From Microvenator marinus (lineage in GTDB: Bacteria; Myxococcota_A; Bradymonadia; Bradymonadales; Bradymonadaceae): a stretch of 64,000 nt of DNA. The translations under genes were made by a program, and so were the position numbers. The DNA is taken from NCBI RefSeq assembly GCF_007993755.1, contig NZ_CP042467.1:1203501-1267500 (forward strand). Reading direction: 5' to 3'. Shown one piece after another: positions 33,981 through 42,774 of the stretch; the first letter of the stretch is position 1, and every line of letters starts with the position of its first letter. Under the pieces are notes generated by a model that had not been told where the DNA came from, made no database searches, and saw nothing but the letters and a program-made list of their open reading frames with translations.

Positions 33981-35300
33981 ATGCGGCACGAAATCCTATC
34001 CATTCTCAAGCTCGCCATTCCAATCATTGGCGCCCACTTTCTCTCATTGATCATGGTCGTGACGGATAACGTCATGGTCGGATGGATGAAGGACGATGAC
34101 GCCCTTGCCGGCCTTGCGCTCGCCACTGGCTTCTACAGCCTGATCACCATCGTGGTTGTGGCCTTCGTGGGCGCGATTAGCCCTCTGGTCTCAAAGGCTC
34201 ACGGCACCGAAAACTGGTTGCAAGCCGGGCACGTGGTGCGCCAGGGCCTCTTGCTTTCATTGGTGATCTCCGCCCTGCTCGCCCTGGGTCTCTTCTTCGC
34301 CGAACCGCTGATTCTCTTGACAGGCCAAGACCCGCTCGCGGCCAGCATCGCTGCGGACTATCTAAACGTGATGATTTGGACCGTTCCGGCTCATCTCGGA
34401 TTCCTGACGCTCAGAAACTTCACTGAGGGCTGCGAAGATTCGTTACCGTCCGTCGTCATCGGCGGAATTGCCGCCGCGCTTAACGTAGGCCTCGACTACG
34501 CGCTAATCCTCGGCGAGTGGGGATTTCCCAAACTTGGCGTCGAGGGCGCCGGTTGGGCCACAGCGAGCCTCACATGGCTAAGTTTCGTGATGTTGGGCGC
34601 ATATATCCTGCTCAAGAAGAAGTACAAAAAATACGAATTGGTCGCGCTTCCTCGGCCAAACTTCGGGCTCTTCCGTGAAATCCTGAGGCTGGCCATCCCA
34701 CTCGCGGGCGCTGTCGGCATGGAAATGGGGTTCTTCGTGGCCTGCACCTTCCTCATGGGTCGCCTCGGCGTCACCGAGCTCGCCGCGCATCAGGTCGCCC
34801 TCAACGCTACGAGCCTTTTCTTCATGATTCCGCTCGGACTCTCCTTTGCGGTGAGCATTCGAATCGCCTCGTACATGGGACGCGGGGACATCGCAGGCGC
34901 GCGCCGAGCATGGCACGCAAGCCTCTTCATCACGCTGGCCTTCCAGTCGTGCATCGCCCTCTTTCTTATCACCCAACCTGAGCTCATCGTCCGAATATAT
35001 GAGCAAACCGGCGAAGTTGAGACCCTCGCCATTCAGTTCCTCTTTGTGGCCGGCCTCTTCCAGTTCTTCGACGGCTTCCAAGTCCTCGGCATGGGCGTCT
35101 TGCGCGGCCTCGAAGACGTTCGCTACGCATTCGGCGCCACATTCGTAAGCTTCTGGGTCATCGGAATTGGCACCGTCACCTACTTCTATTCTCAAGGCAA
35201 CCCACACGGCATCTGGTATGGCCTCCTTGTCGGGCTCGCCGCAGCATGCCTGGCCCACCACTCCCGAATTTGGCTCAAAACCTCGCCTTCGTTGACATAG
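33981..35300 (+). CDS. MATE family efflux transporter
   Basis: Twelve-helix cation-coupled multidrug exporter of 439 residues, normal for NorM/DinF-type MATE proteins. It shows the internal two-fold repeat: ILKLAIPIIGAHFLSLIMVVTD at the start and ILRLAIPLAGAVGMEMGF about 220 residues later, with VEGAGWATA and LAAHQVALN. The substrate is unknown. It follows the ArsA-like pair with a 9-bp gap and may be co-transcribed. No strong Shine-Dalgarno is seen before the ATG. Confidence 0.93.
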   Translation: MRHEILSILKLAIPIIGAHFLSLIMVVTDNVMVGWMKDDDALAGLALATGFYSLITIVVVAFVGAISPLVSKAHGTENWLQAGHVVRQGLLLSLVISALLALGLFFAEPLILLTGQDPLAASIAADYLNVMIWTVPAHLGFLTLRNFTEGCEDSLPSVVIGGIAAALNVGLDYALILGEWGFPKLGVEGAGWATASLTWLSFVMLGAYILLKKKYKKYELVALPRPNFGLFREILRLAIPLAGAVGMEMGFFVACTFLMGRLGVTELAAHQVALNATSLFFMIPLGLSFAVSIRIASYMGRGDIAGARRAWHASLFITLAFQSCIALFLITQPELIVRIYEQTGEVETLAIQFLFVAGLFQFFDGFQVLGMGVLRGLEDVRYAFGATFVSFWVIGIGTVTYFYSQGNPHGIWYGLLVGLAAACLAHHSRIWLKTSPSLT

Positions 35301-35352
35301 GGGCGCTGGCACTCCAAAGTTGGCCTCAAGTGTTCCCAAGCTCGGAGGGGCT

Positions 35353-35727
35353 ATGTTCTGGACAATTGCTGGTTTACTCTCAGGGGCCGCGCTGCACTTT
35401 GCGACTCTGATGCAAAAAAGCTCGCGCACTCAACGCGCACAATGGATGGGAATTCTATGCCTGCTTTGGCTTGCCAACGCTGCATTCGGCTCACTCTGGT
35501 TTGTGCTCATTGAGCTGGACGTCGCCCTTGCAGTCTCAACGTGGAGAGTTGTGCTACCGATATCCACATTCTTCTACTGCGGGCTGGTGGCGTCGTATCT
35601 AGCGATCAACCGCAAGGCATCGACCGACGAGGTCCCAAAGAACTCATCGTGGATGGTGGCTCTCTCTCTAATGGGATATCTGATAATCTTCGGTACATGG
35701 ATGTCTCGTGTGATCCTTCACACTTAA
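35353..35727 (+). CDS. Four-helix membrane protein, unknown function
   Basis: A 124-residue protein with four predicted membrane helices (about 2-20, 30-52, 60-82 and 97-118). Not recognised. The ATG at 35353 has GGAGGGG a few bases upstream. It lies between the MATE exporter and the beta-helix protein on the same strand. Confidence 0.65.
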   Translation: MFWTIAGLLSGAALHFATLMQKSSRTQRAQWMGILCLLWLANAAFGSLWFVLIELDVALAVSTWRVVLPISTFFYCGLVASYLAINRKASTDEVPKNSSWMVALSLMGYLIIFGTWMSRVILHT

Positions 35728-35739
35728 ATCGGAATCAAC

Positions 35740-37239
35740 ATGAATTTCAAAATATGCCTCTCGGCCGCAGCCGCACTCACCCTTCTCTGTCTCGACGCGA
35801 GCGCACAAACGGTAACCAATACTGAAGAACTTTTGGGCGCCATCGCAAACGCGGAACCCGGAGACACCATTGAGTTGGCGGCCGGTACGTATCGCGTGAA
35901 TCAAAATATCTCGGTCAACCGGCCGGGACCCGTCACACTCACCGGTCAAGACGCCGTGATCGAGTTTGATGCCCTCGAGGGGTTTAAGGTGAGCGCGCCA
36001 GACTGGACCTTCCAAAACCTCACAATTCGCGGCGTCTGCGCCGATGATAACGATTGTGAACACGCGTTTCATATCGTGGGCGGCGCTGACAACACCACCA
36101 TACGCGGGTGCGGACTTCATGATTTTAACGCGCAGATCAAGGCCAATGGCGAAGGCGAGCCGCGCCAATTTCCAGACAACGTACTCCTCGAATTCAACGA
36201 ATTCTCCGACACGAGGCCTCGTCAAACCGCGAATCCCGTCACCAAGATCGACGTCGTAGGCGGGCGCGATTGGGTCATCCGACACAATATCATCCGGGAT
36301 TTCGTCAAGGGCGAAGGCAACCGAATCTCCTATGGCGCGTTCCTGAAGGGAAATAGCCGCAACGGTGTTTTCGACTCCAATTTTGTGGCCTGCTCCAATG
36401 GGTTCGAAGACCCGGGCGCCGTCACAATTGGCCTCTCGCTCGGCGGCGGTGGCACATCTCCGGACTCCATTTGCGAGGACCAATCCTGTACCCCTGAACA
36501 TCAGGACGGCTTGCTCCAAAACAATATCATCGCAAATTGCTCGGACGTGGGCATTTACATCAACAAGGGCGCAGGCACCTCGATTCTCAACAATACGCTT
36601 GTTGATACGAGTGGCATCGACATCCGGTTTGATTCTTCGACGGCGATTATTGCGAACAACTTCGTGGACGGTCGTGTACGGGAACGCGATTCTGGCACCA
36701 TCTCAGATTCATCCAACAATATCGTTGAGATCGACCCTGGTCAGTACTTTCAAGACGCTCCAAACCTCAACTTTGGTTTGCTCTCCGCCGAGGAAGTGGT
36801 GGATCAAGGCCGCGACGAAAACGTTACTCACGATTTTTGCGGTCGCGCTCGAACGGCCCCCCTCGACATCGGCGCTCTCGAATATAGTCTCGGCGCGCCC
36901 TGCGTGATTGCGACAAACCTTGAAGACCTTCTGGATTCCAAAGTCCCGAGCCAGAACAACAACAATAATCCGAACAACCCGAACAACACCAACTCGGGAA
37001 CCAACAGCTCCAACTCCAACCAAACCAACGGCACCAACGGCTCGACCGACACCAATAACGCCAACAACACCAATTCCGGTGAATCCAATAACTCGAACAA
37101 CCAGGAGACCTTTGAAGATGACGTCGAGTTGGAGAACACGGGCTGCGGATGCGCGAGCACGGATGGTCCACCATGGACCATCGTGATCCTCTTGATTGGG
37201 TTTGGCCTTCTTCGCCGAAAGAGAACTCCCCTGACTTGA
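35740..37239 (+). CDS. Secreted beta-helix protein with MYXO-CTERM tail
   Basis: A 499-residue exported protein. The signal peptide ends DASAQT near residue 25. The body (about 30-390) looks like a right-handed parallel beta-helix of the pectate-lyase/chondroitinase-B kind: EPGDTIELAAGTYRV, VTLTGQDAVIEF, then NFTIRGV-like and DVGIYINKGAGTSILNNTL coils. An Asn/Thr/Ser-rich spacer of about 60 residues follows, then the sorting-type tail: GCGCAS, a hydrophobic helix (TIVILLIGFGLL) and RRKR. That tail is the MYXO-CTERM signature of myxobacterial surface proteins. The catalytic residues of a lyase could not be confirmed. Confidence 0.82.
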   Translation: MNFKICLSAAAALTLLCLDASAQTVTNTEELLGAIANAEPGDTIELAAGTYRVNQNISVNRPGPVTLTGQDAVIEFDALEGFKVSAPDWTFQNLTIRGVCADDNDCEHAFHIVGGADNTTIRGCGLHDFNAQIKANGEGEPRQFPDNVLLEFNEFSDTRPRQTANPVTKIDVVGGRDWVIRHNIIRDFVKGEGNRISYGAFLKGNSRNGVFDSNFVACSNGFEDPGAVTIGLSLGGGGTSPDSICEDQSCTPEHQDGLLQNNIIANCSDVGIYINKGAGTSILNNTLVDTSGIDIRFDSSTAIIANNFVDGRVRERDSGTISDSSNNIVEIDPGQYFQDAPNLNFGLLSAEEVVDQGRDENVTHDFCGRARTAPLDIGALEYSLGAPCVIATNLEDLLDSKVPSQNNNNNPNNPNNTNSGTNSSNSNQTNGTNGSTDTNNANNTNSGESNNSNNQETFEDDVELENTGCGCASTDGPPWTIVILLIGFGLLRRKRTPLT

Positions 37240-37420
37240 CAACTCCTAGTTGTGCCGCTAGGTTGCGCGCTCCGCGGAGCCGGAAACCCTCAAATCGCCT
37301 TATTTCATCAGTACTTCAGGGCATTTTGAGGGATAAGTATTTAACTGGAAAGATTACGCTGCCTCATGGGGAGGGAGTGATTTTGATTTCCCTAACGTGT
37401 ACCTAATTTTCGAGTAATTC

Positions 37421-39127
37421 ATGGCAACCCAATTTCCATCTAGCGCAGACTTCGAAGCGCTCCTCGCCGAGTACCAAACCGATCAAGCTGAGGTGAAAGA
37501 AAATCAAATCACCAAAGGTAAGGTTTTGGAAGTCGGCCCCGACTACGTCCTGGTCGACATCGGATTCAAATCCGAAGGACGCATCCCAGTTAACGAATTC
37601 AAGACCGATGACGGCGTGATCGCAGTGAAAGCTGGCGAGACCATTGACGTCTACGTCGAGCAAAAAGAAGACTCAAGCGGACAGTGCTTGCTCTCGAAAG
37701 AGAAAGCAGACCGTCTCCGTGTCTGGGACGAAATCGCCAAGAAGGTGGAGAACGACGAGCTCGTTCGCGGCCGAATTACTCAGCGTGTCAAAGGCGGCCT
37801 TCAGGTCGACATCGGCGTCAAAGCATTCCTTCCTGGCAGCCAGGTCGAGCTTCGCCCAACACGCAACTTGGACCGCTACATCGGCCAAGAGTACGCGTTC
37901 AAAATCATCAAGTTCAACCAACAGCGCGGCAATATCGTCCTCAGCCGTCGCGCCCTCCTCGAGAAAGAGCGCGAGCAACTCAAGGGCAAGACCCTCGACC
38001 GCTTGCACGAAGGCGCGATCATCGAAGGTATCGTCAAGAACATCACCGATTACGGTGCGTTCGTTGACCTCGGCGGAATCGACGGCCTCCTCCATATCAC
38101 TGATATGAGCTGGGGACGCGTTGCTCACCCATCCGAACTCTTCAACGTTGGCGACGAAATCAGCGTCAAAGTGCTCAAGTTCAACTCGGACACCGAGCGC
38201 GTCAGCCTTGGATACAAGCAACTCTCGCCTGATCCCTGGGAAGGCGCAAACGACCGCTACCCAGAAGGCGTTCAAGTACTTGGCCGCGTGGTCAGCTTGA
38301 TCGACTACGGCGCGTTCGTGGAGCTTGAGGACGGCATCGAAGGCCTCATCCACATCTCCGAAATGAGCTGGACCAAGCGCGTCAAGCACCCATCGAAGAT
38401 CGTCAACGAAAATGACATCATCGAAGTTGTGGTTCTTAGCCTCGACCCAGAGCTCAAGAAAGTCAGCCTCGGCATGAAGCAAATCGAGCCGAACCCATGG
38501 ACCCTTCTCGAAGAGCGTTACCCAGTCGGTACACGCATCCTCGGAAAGATCCGCAACATCACCGATTTCGGTGTGTTCATCGGTATCGAAGACGGCATCG
38601 ACGGTCTTGTCCACATCTCGGACATCTCCTGGACGCAGAAGATCAAGCACCCATCCGAAGCTTTCAAGAAAGGCGACGAAGTGGAAGCAGTGGTCCTCAA
38701 CATCGACGTGGACAACGAGAGATTCTCCCTCGGTATCAAGCAGCTTGAGCCTGATCCTTGGGAACTTATTCCTCACCGTTATCCACCAGGAAAGATTGTC
38801 GACATCGTCGTTACGAAGATCACCGACTTCGGTGCCTTCGCAGAAATCGAAGACGGTGTGGAAGGTCTTATCCACATCTCCGAGCTCTCGAACGAGCGCG
38901 TCGAAGATCCAGCGAACATCGTCTCCGTAGGCGAGAACCGCAAAGCTGAAGTTATCAGCGTGGATTCGCGCGACCGCAAGATCGCTCTCTCCATCAAGAG
39001 CTTCGTGCGACGCAACGAGCGTGGCGATCTCCGCGAGTACGCGGACGAAGTCCAAGGTGGAAACCAGCTTGGTGACCTTCTCAAAGGCAAGCTCGGCGAT
39101 CTTTCGAGCGAAGCTGAAGAAGATTAA
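37421..39127 (+). CDS. rpsA: 30S ribosomal protein S1
   Basis: Ribosomal protein S1, which brings mRNA to the 30S subunit. 568 residues with six S1 (OB-fold) repeats at about 31-97, 114-178, 199-267, 284-354, 371-441 and 458-528. Repeats 3-6 are the most alike (ITDYGAFVDLGGIDGLLHIT, IDYGAFVELEDGIEGLIHIS). There is no clear Shine-Dalgarno before the ATG, as is common for autoregulated rpsA genes. A 181-bp leader without genes precedes it; it contains a small hairpin (ACAACT/AGTTGT, 37239-37253) and a TTGACA at 37236 without a convincing -10. A strong terminator follows. Confidence 0.97.
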   Translation: MATQFPSSADFEALLAEYQTDQAEVKENQITKGKVLEVGPDYVLVDIGFKSEGRIPVNEFKTDDGVIAVKAGETIDVYVEQKEDSSGQCLLSKEKADRLRVWDEIAKKVENDELVRGRITQRVKGGLQVDIGVKAFLPGSQVELRPTRNLDRYIGQEYAFKIIKFNQQRGNIVLSRRALLEKEREQLKGKTLDRLHEGAIIEGIVKNITDYGAFVDLGGIDGLLHITDMSWGRVAHPSELFNVGDEISVKVLKFNSDTERVSLGYKQLSPDPWEGANDRYPEGVQVLGRVVSLIDYGAFVELEDGIEGLIHISEMSWTKRVKHPSKIVNENDIIEVVVLSLDPELKKVSLGMKQIEPNPWTLLEERYPVGTRILGKIRNITDFGVFIGIEDGIDGLVHISDISWTQKIKHPSEAFKKGDEVEAVVLNIDVDNERFSLGIKQLEPDPWELIPHRYPPGKIVDIVVTKITDFGAFAEIEDGVEGLIHISELSNERVEDPANIVSVGENRKAEVISVDSRDRKIALSIKSFVRRNERGDLREYADEVQGGNQLGDLLKGKLGDLSSEAEED

Positions 39128-39150
39128 TCCTTAAGCTCCAGAGCTTTCAA

Positions 39151-39182
39151 AAAGGCGGCCGCATTTGTGGTCGCCTTTTTTT
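39151..39182 (+). terminator. Rho-independent terminator of rpsA
   Basis: AAAGGCGGCC and GGTCGCCTTT form a 10-bp stem with one G-U pair around an 8-base loop, followed by a run of T to 39182. It ends six bases before the miaA ATG, so miaA must rely on read-through or on an internal promoter. Confidence 0.92.
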
Positions 39183-39188
39183 GACACT

Positions 39189-40175
39189 ATGTCCCTACCC
39201 TCTCTGATCGTCATCGCCGGCCCCACGGGCGTCGGCAAGACACGTTTTGCCCTCGAGTTGGCTCAGGCGGCCAATGCCGAGATCATCTCGGTAGACTCAC
39301 TTCAAGTCTACCGTGGTCTCGACATTGGGACCGCCAAGGCCAGCTCTGAGGAGCGAGCGGCGGTGCCTCACCACCTCATCGACATCCTGAGTCCTGATGA
39401 AGACTTCAACGTCGCTGATTTCATGGCTCAGGCCGACAAAGCCGTCGAGGATATCGTCGCGCGTGGCAAAAACATCATCGCCGCCGGTGGGACAAACCTC
39501 TACATGAGGGCCTTTGTCCATGGGCTATTTGATGCCCCGCCGCCAGATGATGGCATCCGCGCGCGCCACAAAGAACTGGCAAATTATTACGGGGTGATCT
39601 GGCTCTACAAAGAGCTCGAACGCGTGGACCCTACGCTCGCCGCTCGCATCCACCATCAAGACCTCGTGCGCATATCTCGAGGACTCGAGGTGTTTGAACA
39701 AACGGGAACACCTCTCAGCCGCCTCCAAGATGCGCATAATTTTCAAGACCCGCGGTTCCGAGCCTTTAAGCTCGCCCTGAATCGCCCCCGCCAATCTCTC
39801 TATGAGCGCATCAACACACGCGTAGACGCGATGATGCAAGGCGGACTCATGGCCGAATACGACGCGCTCATTGAGGGTGGATTTAGTCCCGACTTAAAGC
39901 CCTTGATGTCCCTCGGCTACAGGCACGCCAGATTCTTGAGAGAAGGAACATGGAGCGAGCCTGAGATGGTGTCTGAGTTACAGAAAGACACACGCCGGTT
40001 CGCCAAACAACAGCTTTCATGGCTCCGAAGTGAACCCCAAATCCAATGGGCACTTGCCCCTGAGCTTGAGGACGCTAGAATCCGTGCCCGCATGCTTGAG
40101 GATCTTTGCGCGTTCTTTGAAGGCGAAGACCCCAACCTCGATTGGGCGCAAGATCAAGACCCCTACAAGAGTTGA
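39189..40175 (+). CDS. miaA: tRNA dimethylallyltransferase
   Basis: Transfers a dimethylallyl group to N6 of A37 in tRNAs reading UNN codons; cytoplasmic. 328 residues, normal length. Seen: P-loop GPTGVGKTR, ISVDSLQVYRGLDIGTAK, PHHLIDI and AAGGTNLYMRAFVHGL. The ATG at 39189 is used because the conserved region starts a few residues later (SLPSLIVIAGPTG). The rpsA terminator lies directly in front, leaving no room for a Shine-Dalgarno. It is followed 3 bp later by hisC. Confidence 0.95.
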   Translation: MSLPSLIVIAGPTGVGKTRFALELAQAANAEIISVDSLQVYRGLDIGTAKASSEERAAVPHHLIDILSPDEDFNVADFMAQADKAVEDIVARGKNIIAAGGTNLYMRAFVHGLFDAPPPDDGIRARHKELANYYGVIWLYKELERVDPTLAARIHHQDLVRISRGLEVFEQTGTPLSRLQDAHNFQDPRFRAFKLALNRPRQSLYERINTRVDAMMQGGLMAEYDALIEGGFSPDLKPLMSLGYRHARFLREGTWSEPEMVSELQKDTRRFAKQQLSWLRSEPQIQWALAPELEDARIRARMLEDLCAFFEGEDPNLDWAQDQDPYKS

Positions 40176-40178
40176 CCA

Positions 40179-41291
40179 ATGTCCAAACTCGTTTCCGAAA
40201 ATATCTCGACCCTCAGACCCTACGAGCCCGGCAAGCCTATCGACGAGCTCGAGCGCGAACTCGGAATCTCAAATTCCATCAAGCTCGCGAGCAATGAGAA
40301 CCCGCTCGGACCTAGCCCAAAAGCCGTCGAAGCCATGCAGAGTCTTTTGGCCGAAGCTCATATGTACCCCGATGGTGCCGCGTTCAGGCTGAGAGAAGCT
40401 GTCTCGAAGAAGTTCGATATCCCGATGAACGAGATCATCACCGGTAACGGCTCCAACGAGCTCCTCACGCTCGCTGCGCGAACGTTCGCGTGCCCGGGTG
40501 AAAATGCGGTCATCTCGGACTATGGTTTCGTGGCGTACAAGATTGTGTTGACGGCGGCCAACGTGCCCTTCACGAGCGTTCCCGTTCAGCCGGGCTTTGA
40601 GCAGGACCTCAATGCGCTCGCTGCCGCCTGCGACCAGAACACCAAGCTTCTCTTTCTGGCTAATCCCAACAATCCGACCGGAACCTACGTTGGAAGAAAG
40701 GCGCTCGAGAACTTCCTCAAAGAGGTACCACCTCACGTGATCGTGGTGCTGGACGAGGCCTATGTGGAATACGCGGACGCAGACGACTACACGAGCGGAC
40801 TTGAGCTACGCGGGCTTCGCGAACGCCTCTTGGTCTTTCGAACCTTTAGCAAATGCTACGGCCTCGGCGGAATGCGAGTGGGCTTTGGGGTTGGACCAAC
40901 GGAGCTCATCGACTACATGAACCGCATTCGCGAGCCCTTCAACGTCAATATCCTGGCCCAGGCCGCTGGCGCCGCCGCGCTCTTCGACCAAGACTTTGTA
41001 GAGCGCACCGTCAAAGCCAATGCGGAATCCATGGTGCTCTTCAAGCGCGCTTTGGAAGACATGGAGTTGAAGTACACACCTTCACAGACCAACTTCTTGT
41101 TGGTCGAGATGCCAGAGGCAGACAAACCACTTGGAGGCGCCGTCTATCAAGCGATGCTACGCCACGGCGTCATTACTCGCCCGATGGCGGGATACGGTCT
41201 GCCAAACCACCTTCGCATCACGCTGGGCACGCCAGCCCAGATGGAGCGTTGCGTCGGCGCACTCAAGGCGGCACTTGAGGAGGTCCAATGA
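40179..41291 (+). CDS. hisC: Histidinol-phosphate aminotransferase
   Basis: PLP-dependent class I/II aminotransferase converting imidazole-acetol phosphate and glutamate to histidinol phosphate in histidine synthesis; HisC-like enzymes can also serve Phe/Tyr synthesis. 370 residues. Seen: LRPYEPGKPIDELERE, ASNENPLGPSP, NPNNPTGTYV, DEAYVEYAD and the Schiff-base lysine in FRTFSKCYGLGGMRVGFG. It lies outside any his operon, between miaA and cmk, with a 4-bp overlap to cmk; in related genomes this place is often linked to aromatic amino acid genes. Confidence 0.93.
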   Translation: MSKLVSENISTLRPYEPGKPIDELERELGISNSIKLASNENPLGPSPKAVEAMQSLLAEAHMYPDGAAFRLREAVSKKFDIPMNEIITGNGSNELLTLAARTFACPGENAVISDYGFVAYKIVLTAANVPFTSVPVQPGFEQDLNALAAACDQNTKLLFLANPNNPTGTYVGRKALENFLKEVPPHVIVVLDEAYVEYADADDYTSGLELRGLRERLLVFRTFSKCYGLGGMRVGFGVGPTELIDYMNRIREPFNVNILAQAAGAAALFDQDFVERTVKANAESMVLFKRALEDMELKYTPSQTNFLLVEMPEADKPLGGAVYQAMLRHGVITRPMAGYGLPNHLRITLGTPAQMERCVGALKAALEEVQ

Positions 41292-41950
41292 TCGTCGCCA
41301 TCGATGGGCCCGCAGGGGCTGGTAAATCGACTATTGCTTCGGAAGTGGCCAAACGCCTTGGGTTCCAACTCATCGATACTGGCGCCATGTACCGCACCGT
41401 CGCGCTCAAGGCGCTGCAAGCCGGCGTGGATCTCGCGGACGCTGAAAAGCTCAGCGAGATCGCCCACCAACTTCATTTCGAGTTCGCATGGGTTGACGGG
41501 ACCAACCGTATCAAGGTCAACGGCGAGCCCCTGGGCGACGCTATACGCACGGAAGAGGTCTCCAAGGCGTCGAGCATGGTCTCGACCCACGAAAGCGTCA
41601 GGGAGGCTCTCGTGGCCCTTCAGCGCCAAATGGGCAACCAGTCTGATTGTGTATTAGAAGGCAGAGATATCGGTTCGGTGGTTTTCCCAAACGCAGAAGT
41701 TAAAATTTTCCTGACGGCTTCCACCAAAGAGCGAGCACGACGACGCGCCGAACAGCTCAAGGAAAAGGGCGAAACTCCGGACGTCTCGGCGATTCAGACG
41801 GAGATCGAGAATCGCGACGCACGCGACACCCAACGAAGTGCATCACCGCTGGTCAAGACCGCCGACGCCCACGAAATAGACTCTACGTCTCACTCTCCCG
41901 AAGAAATTGTGGAGATGGTCCTCGACTTTGCGCGCAACGCTCAGAGCTGA
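41288..41950 (+). CDS. cmk: Cytidylate kinase
   Basis: Phosphorylates CMP and dCMP using ATP. 220 residues. Seen: P-loop GPAGAGKST at 7-15, FQLIDTGAMYRTVALKAL, the RxxSxxAS-type SKASSMVS, VLEGRDIGSVVFPNAEVKIFLTAS and RDARDTQRSASPL. The start overlaps the hisC stop by 4 bp. The stop overlaps that of the opposing CPBP gene by 10 bp. cmk next to rpsA is common in bacteria; here miaA and hisC lie between them. Confidence 0.95.
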   Translation: MIVAIDGPAGAGKSTIASEVAKRLGFQLIDTGAMYRTVALKALQAGVDLADAEKLSEIAHQLHFEFAWVDGTNRIKVNGEPLGDAIRTEEVSKASSMVSTHESVREALVALQRQMGNQSDCVLEGRDIGSVVFPNAEVKIFLTASTKERARRRAEQLKEKGETPDVSAIQTEIENRDARDTQRSASPLVKTADAHEIDSTSHSPEEIVEMVLDFARNAQS

Positions 41951-42774
41951 AACCAGAATTTTCCTCGCAAAAAGAGCGAGAGAAAGTCCATGGACAACGC
42001 CACGGCCACGTGAATCATCACGCCCCCCCAAATATTGCGGGTAAACACGGAAAGTGTGCCCAACGCGAGGCCCGCAATGATGGCGCCTATCGTCTCGGGG
42101 AAAGGTTTTCCGAAGTGAATCATGCAATACGGAATGACCGATATGAACACCGCGTAGAACCCAAATCTGGGCCTCAAGGCGTGGATCAAGAACCCGCGGT
42201 AAAAGAACTCAAGACTCAAAAACTGCAGTGCGTATGCCATCTCCCATGCCAAGAACCCGCGCCAATTCTCGCCCGCCTTGGAGTAGAACGGGTACGTGTT
42301 CTGAAACTCCGGGGTGAACGCCACGGCCACCACAAATGGAAAGACGATCAGAAAGAGAATCACGTAGATCCAGGAGTGTTTGACCGTACCCTTAAGGCTC
42401 AGGCCGTGTTCGCGAAGGCTTCCCCTCAGGACCAGCTTTACGAAGAGCGCAGGGATCAGAAGATACCAAAAAAACGTTGAGCCCGCCCAGTACATGAGCC
42501 GGAAGAGCTCGGCGTATTCGCCCCTTCGAAAAATCTCTCGGAGCCCGTTTTCCGGATTCTCGGCGATGAGTCCTATGACCGGCGCCCAATGTCGGTAATC
42601 GCTTGACCCGCCATAATACTCGAGCACCGAGACACAAACGCAGGCCAGCACCAAAACGCCAGCGATCTTGAAATCGAAACGGTCACCGTTGGCCTCTTTA
42701 AACGCCAGCGTTTCTTGCTCCAGTTTCCACACCGCGGCCCTAAAGCGCTGCCACAAACCCGAAATGAATCGCAT
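41941..42774 (-). CDS. CPBP family intramembrane metalloprotease-like protein
   Basis: A 277-residue polytopic membrane protein of the CAAX-protease/bacteriocin-processing (CPBP) family. Motif 1 is SLEFFYRGFL (family EExxxR, here with Leu-Glu instead of Glu-Glu), motif 2 is CMIHFGKP and motif 3 is MIHVAVALSMD. Whether it cuts prenylated-type substrates or acts as a chaperone is unknown. The ATG at 42774 overlaps the tamB stop (ATGA), making it the last gene of the mutL-tamA-tamB operon. Confidence 0.85.
   Translation of the reverse strand: MRFISGLWQRFRAAVWKLEQETLAFKEANGDRFDFKIAGVLVLACVCVSVLEYYGGSSDYRHWAPVIGLIAENPENGLREIFRRGEYAELFRLMYWAGSTFFWYLLIPALFVKLVLRGSLREHGLSLKGTVKHSWIYVILFLIVFPFVVAVAFTPEFQNTYPFYSKAGENWRGFLAWEMAYALQFLSLEFFYRGFLIHALRPRFGFYAVFISVIPYCMIHFGKPFPETIGAIIAGLALGTLSVFTRNIWGGVMIHVAVALSMDFLSLFLRGKFWFQL

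Noticed and set aside
34578-35429. A 283-codon frame antisense to the MATE gene
   Set aside because: Acidic shadow translation of membrane helices with no start signal.
37239-37253. ACAACT/AGTTGT hairpin after the beta-helix gene as a terminator
   Set aside because: The stem has only 6 bp and no T-run follows.
37236-37264. TTGACA with a hexamer 17 bp later as rpsA promoter
   Set aside because: The -10 (TAGGTT) matches poorly, so it is mentioned in the rpsA entry but not called.
37673-39055. A 460-codon open frame antisense to rpsA
   Set aside because: It mirrors the codon bias of the repetitive S1 domains, has no ribosome site and its protein (rich in Val/Asp/Phe) looks like nothing known; rpsA is certain.
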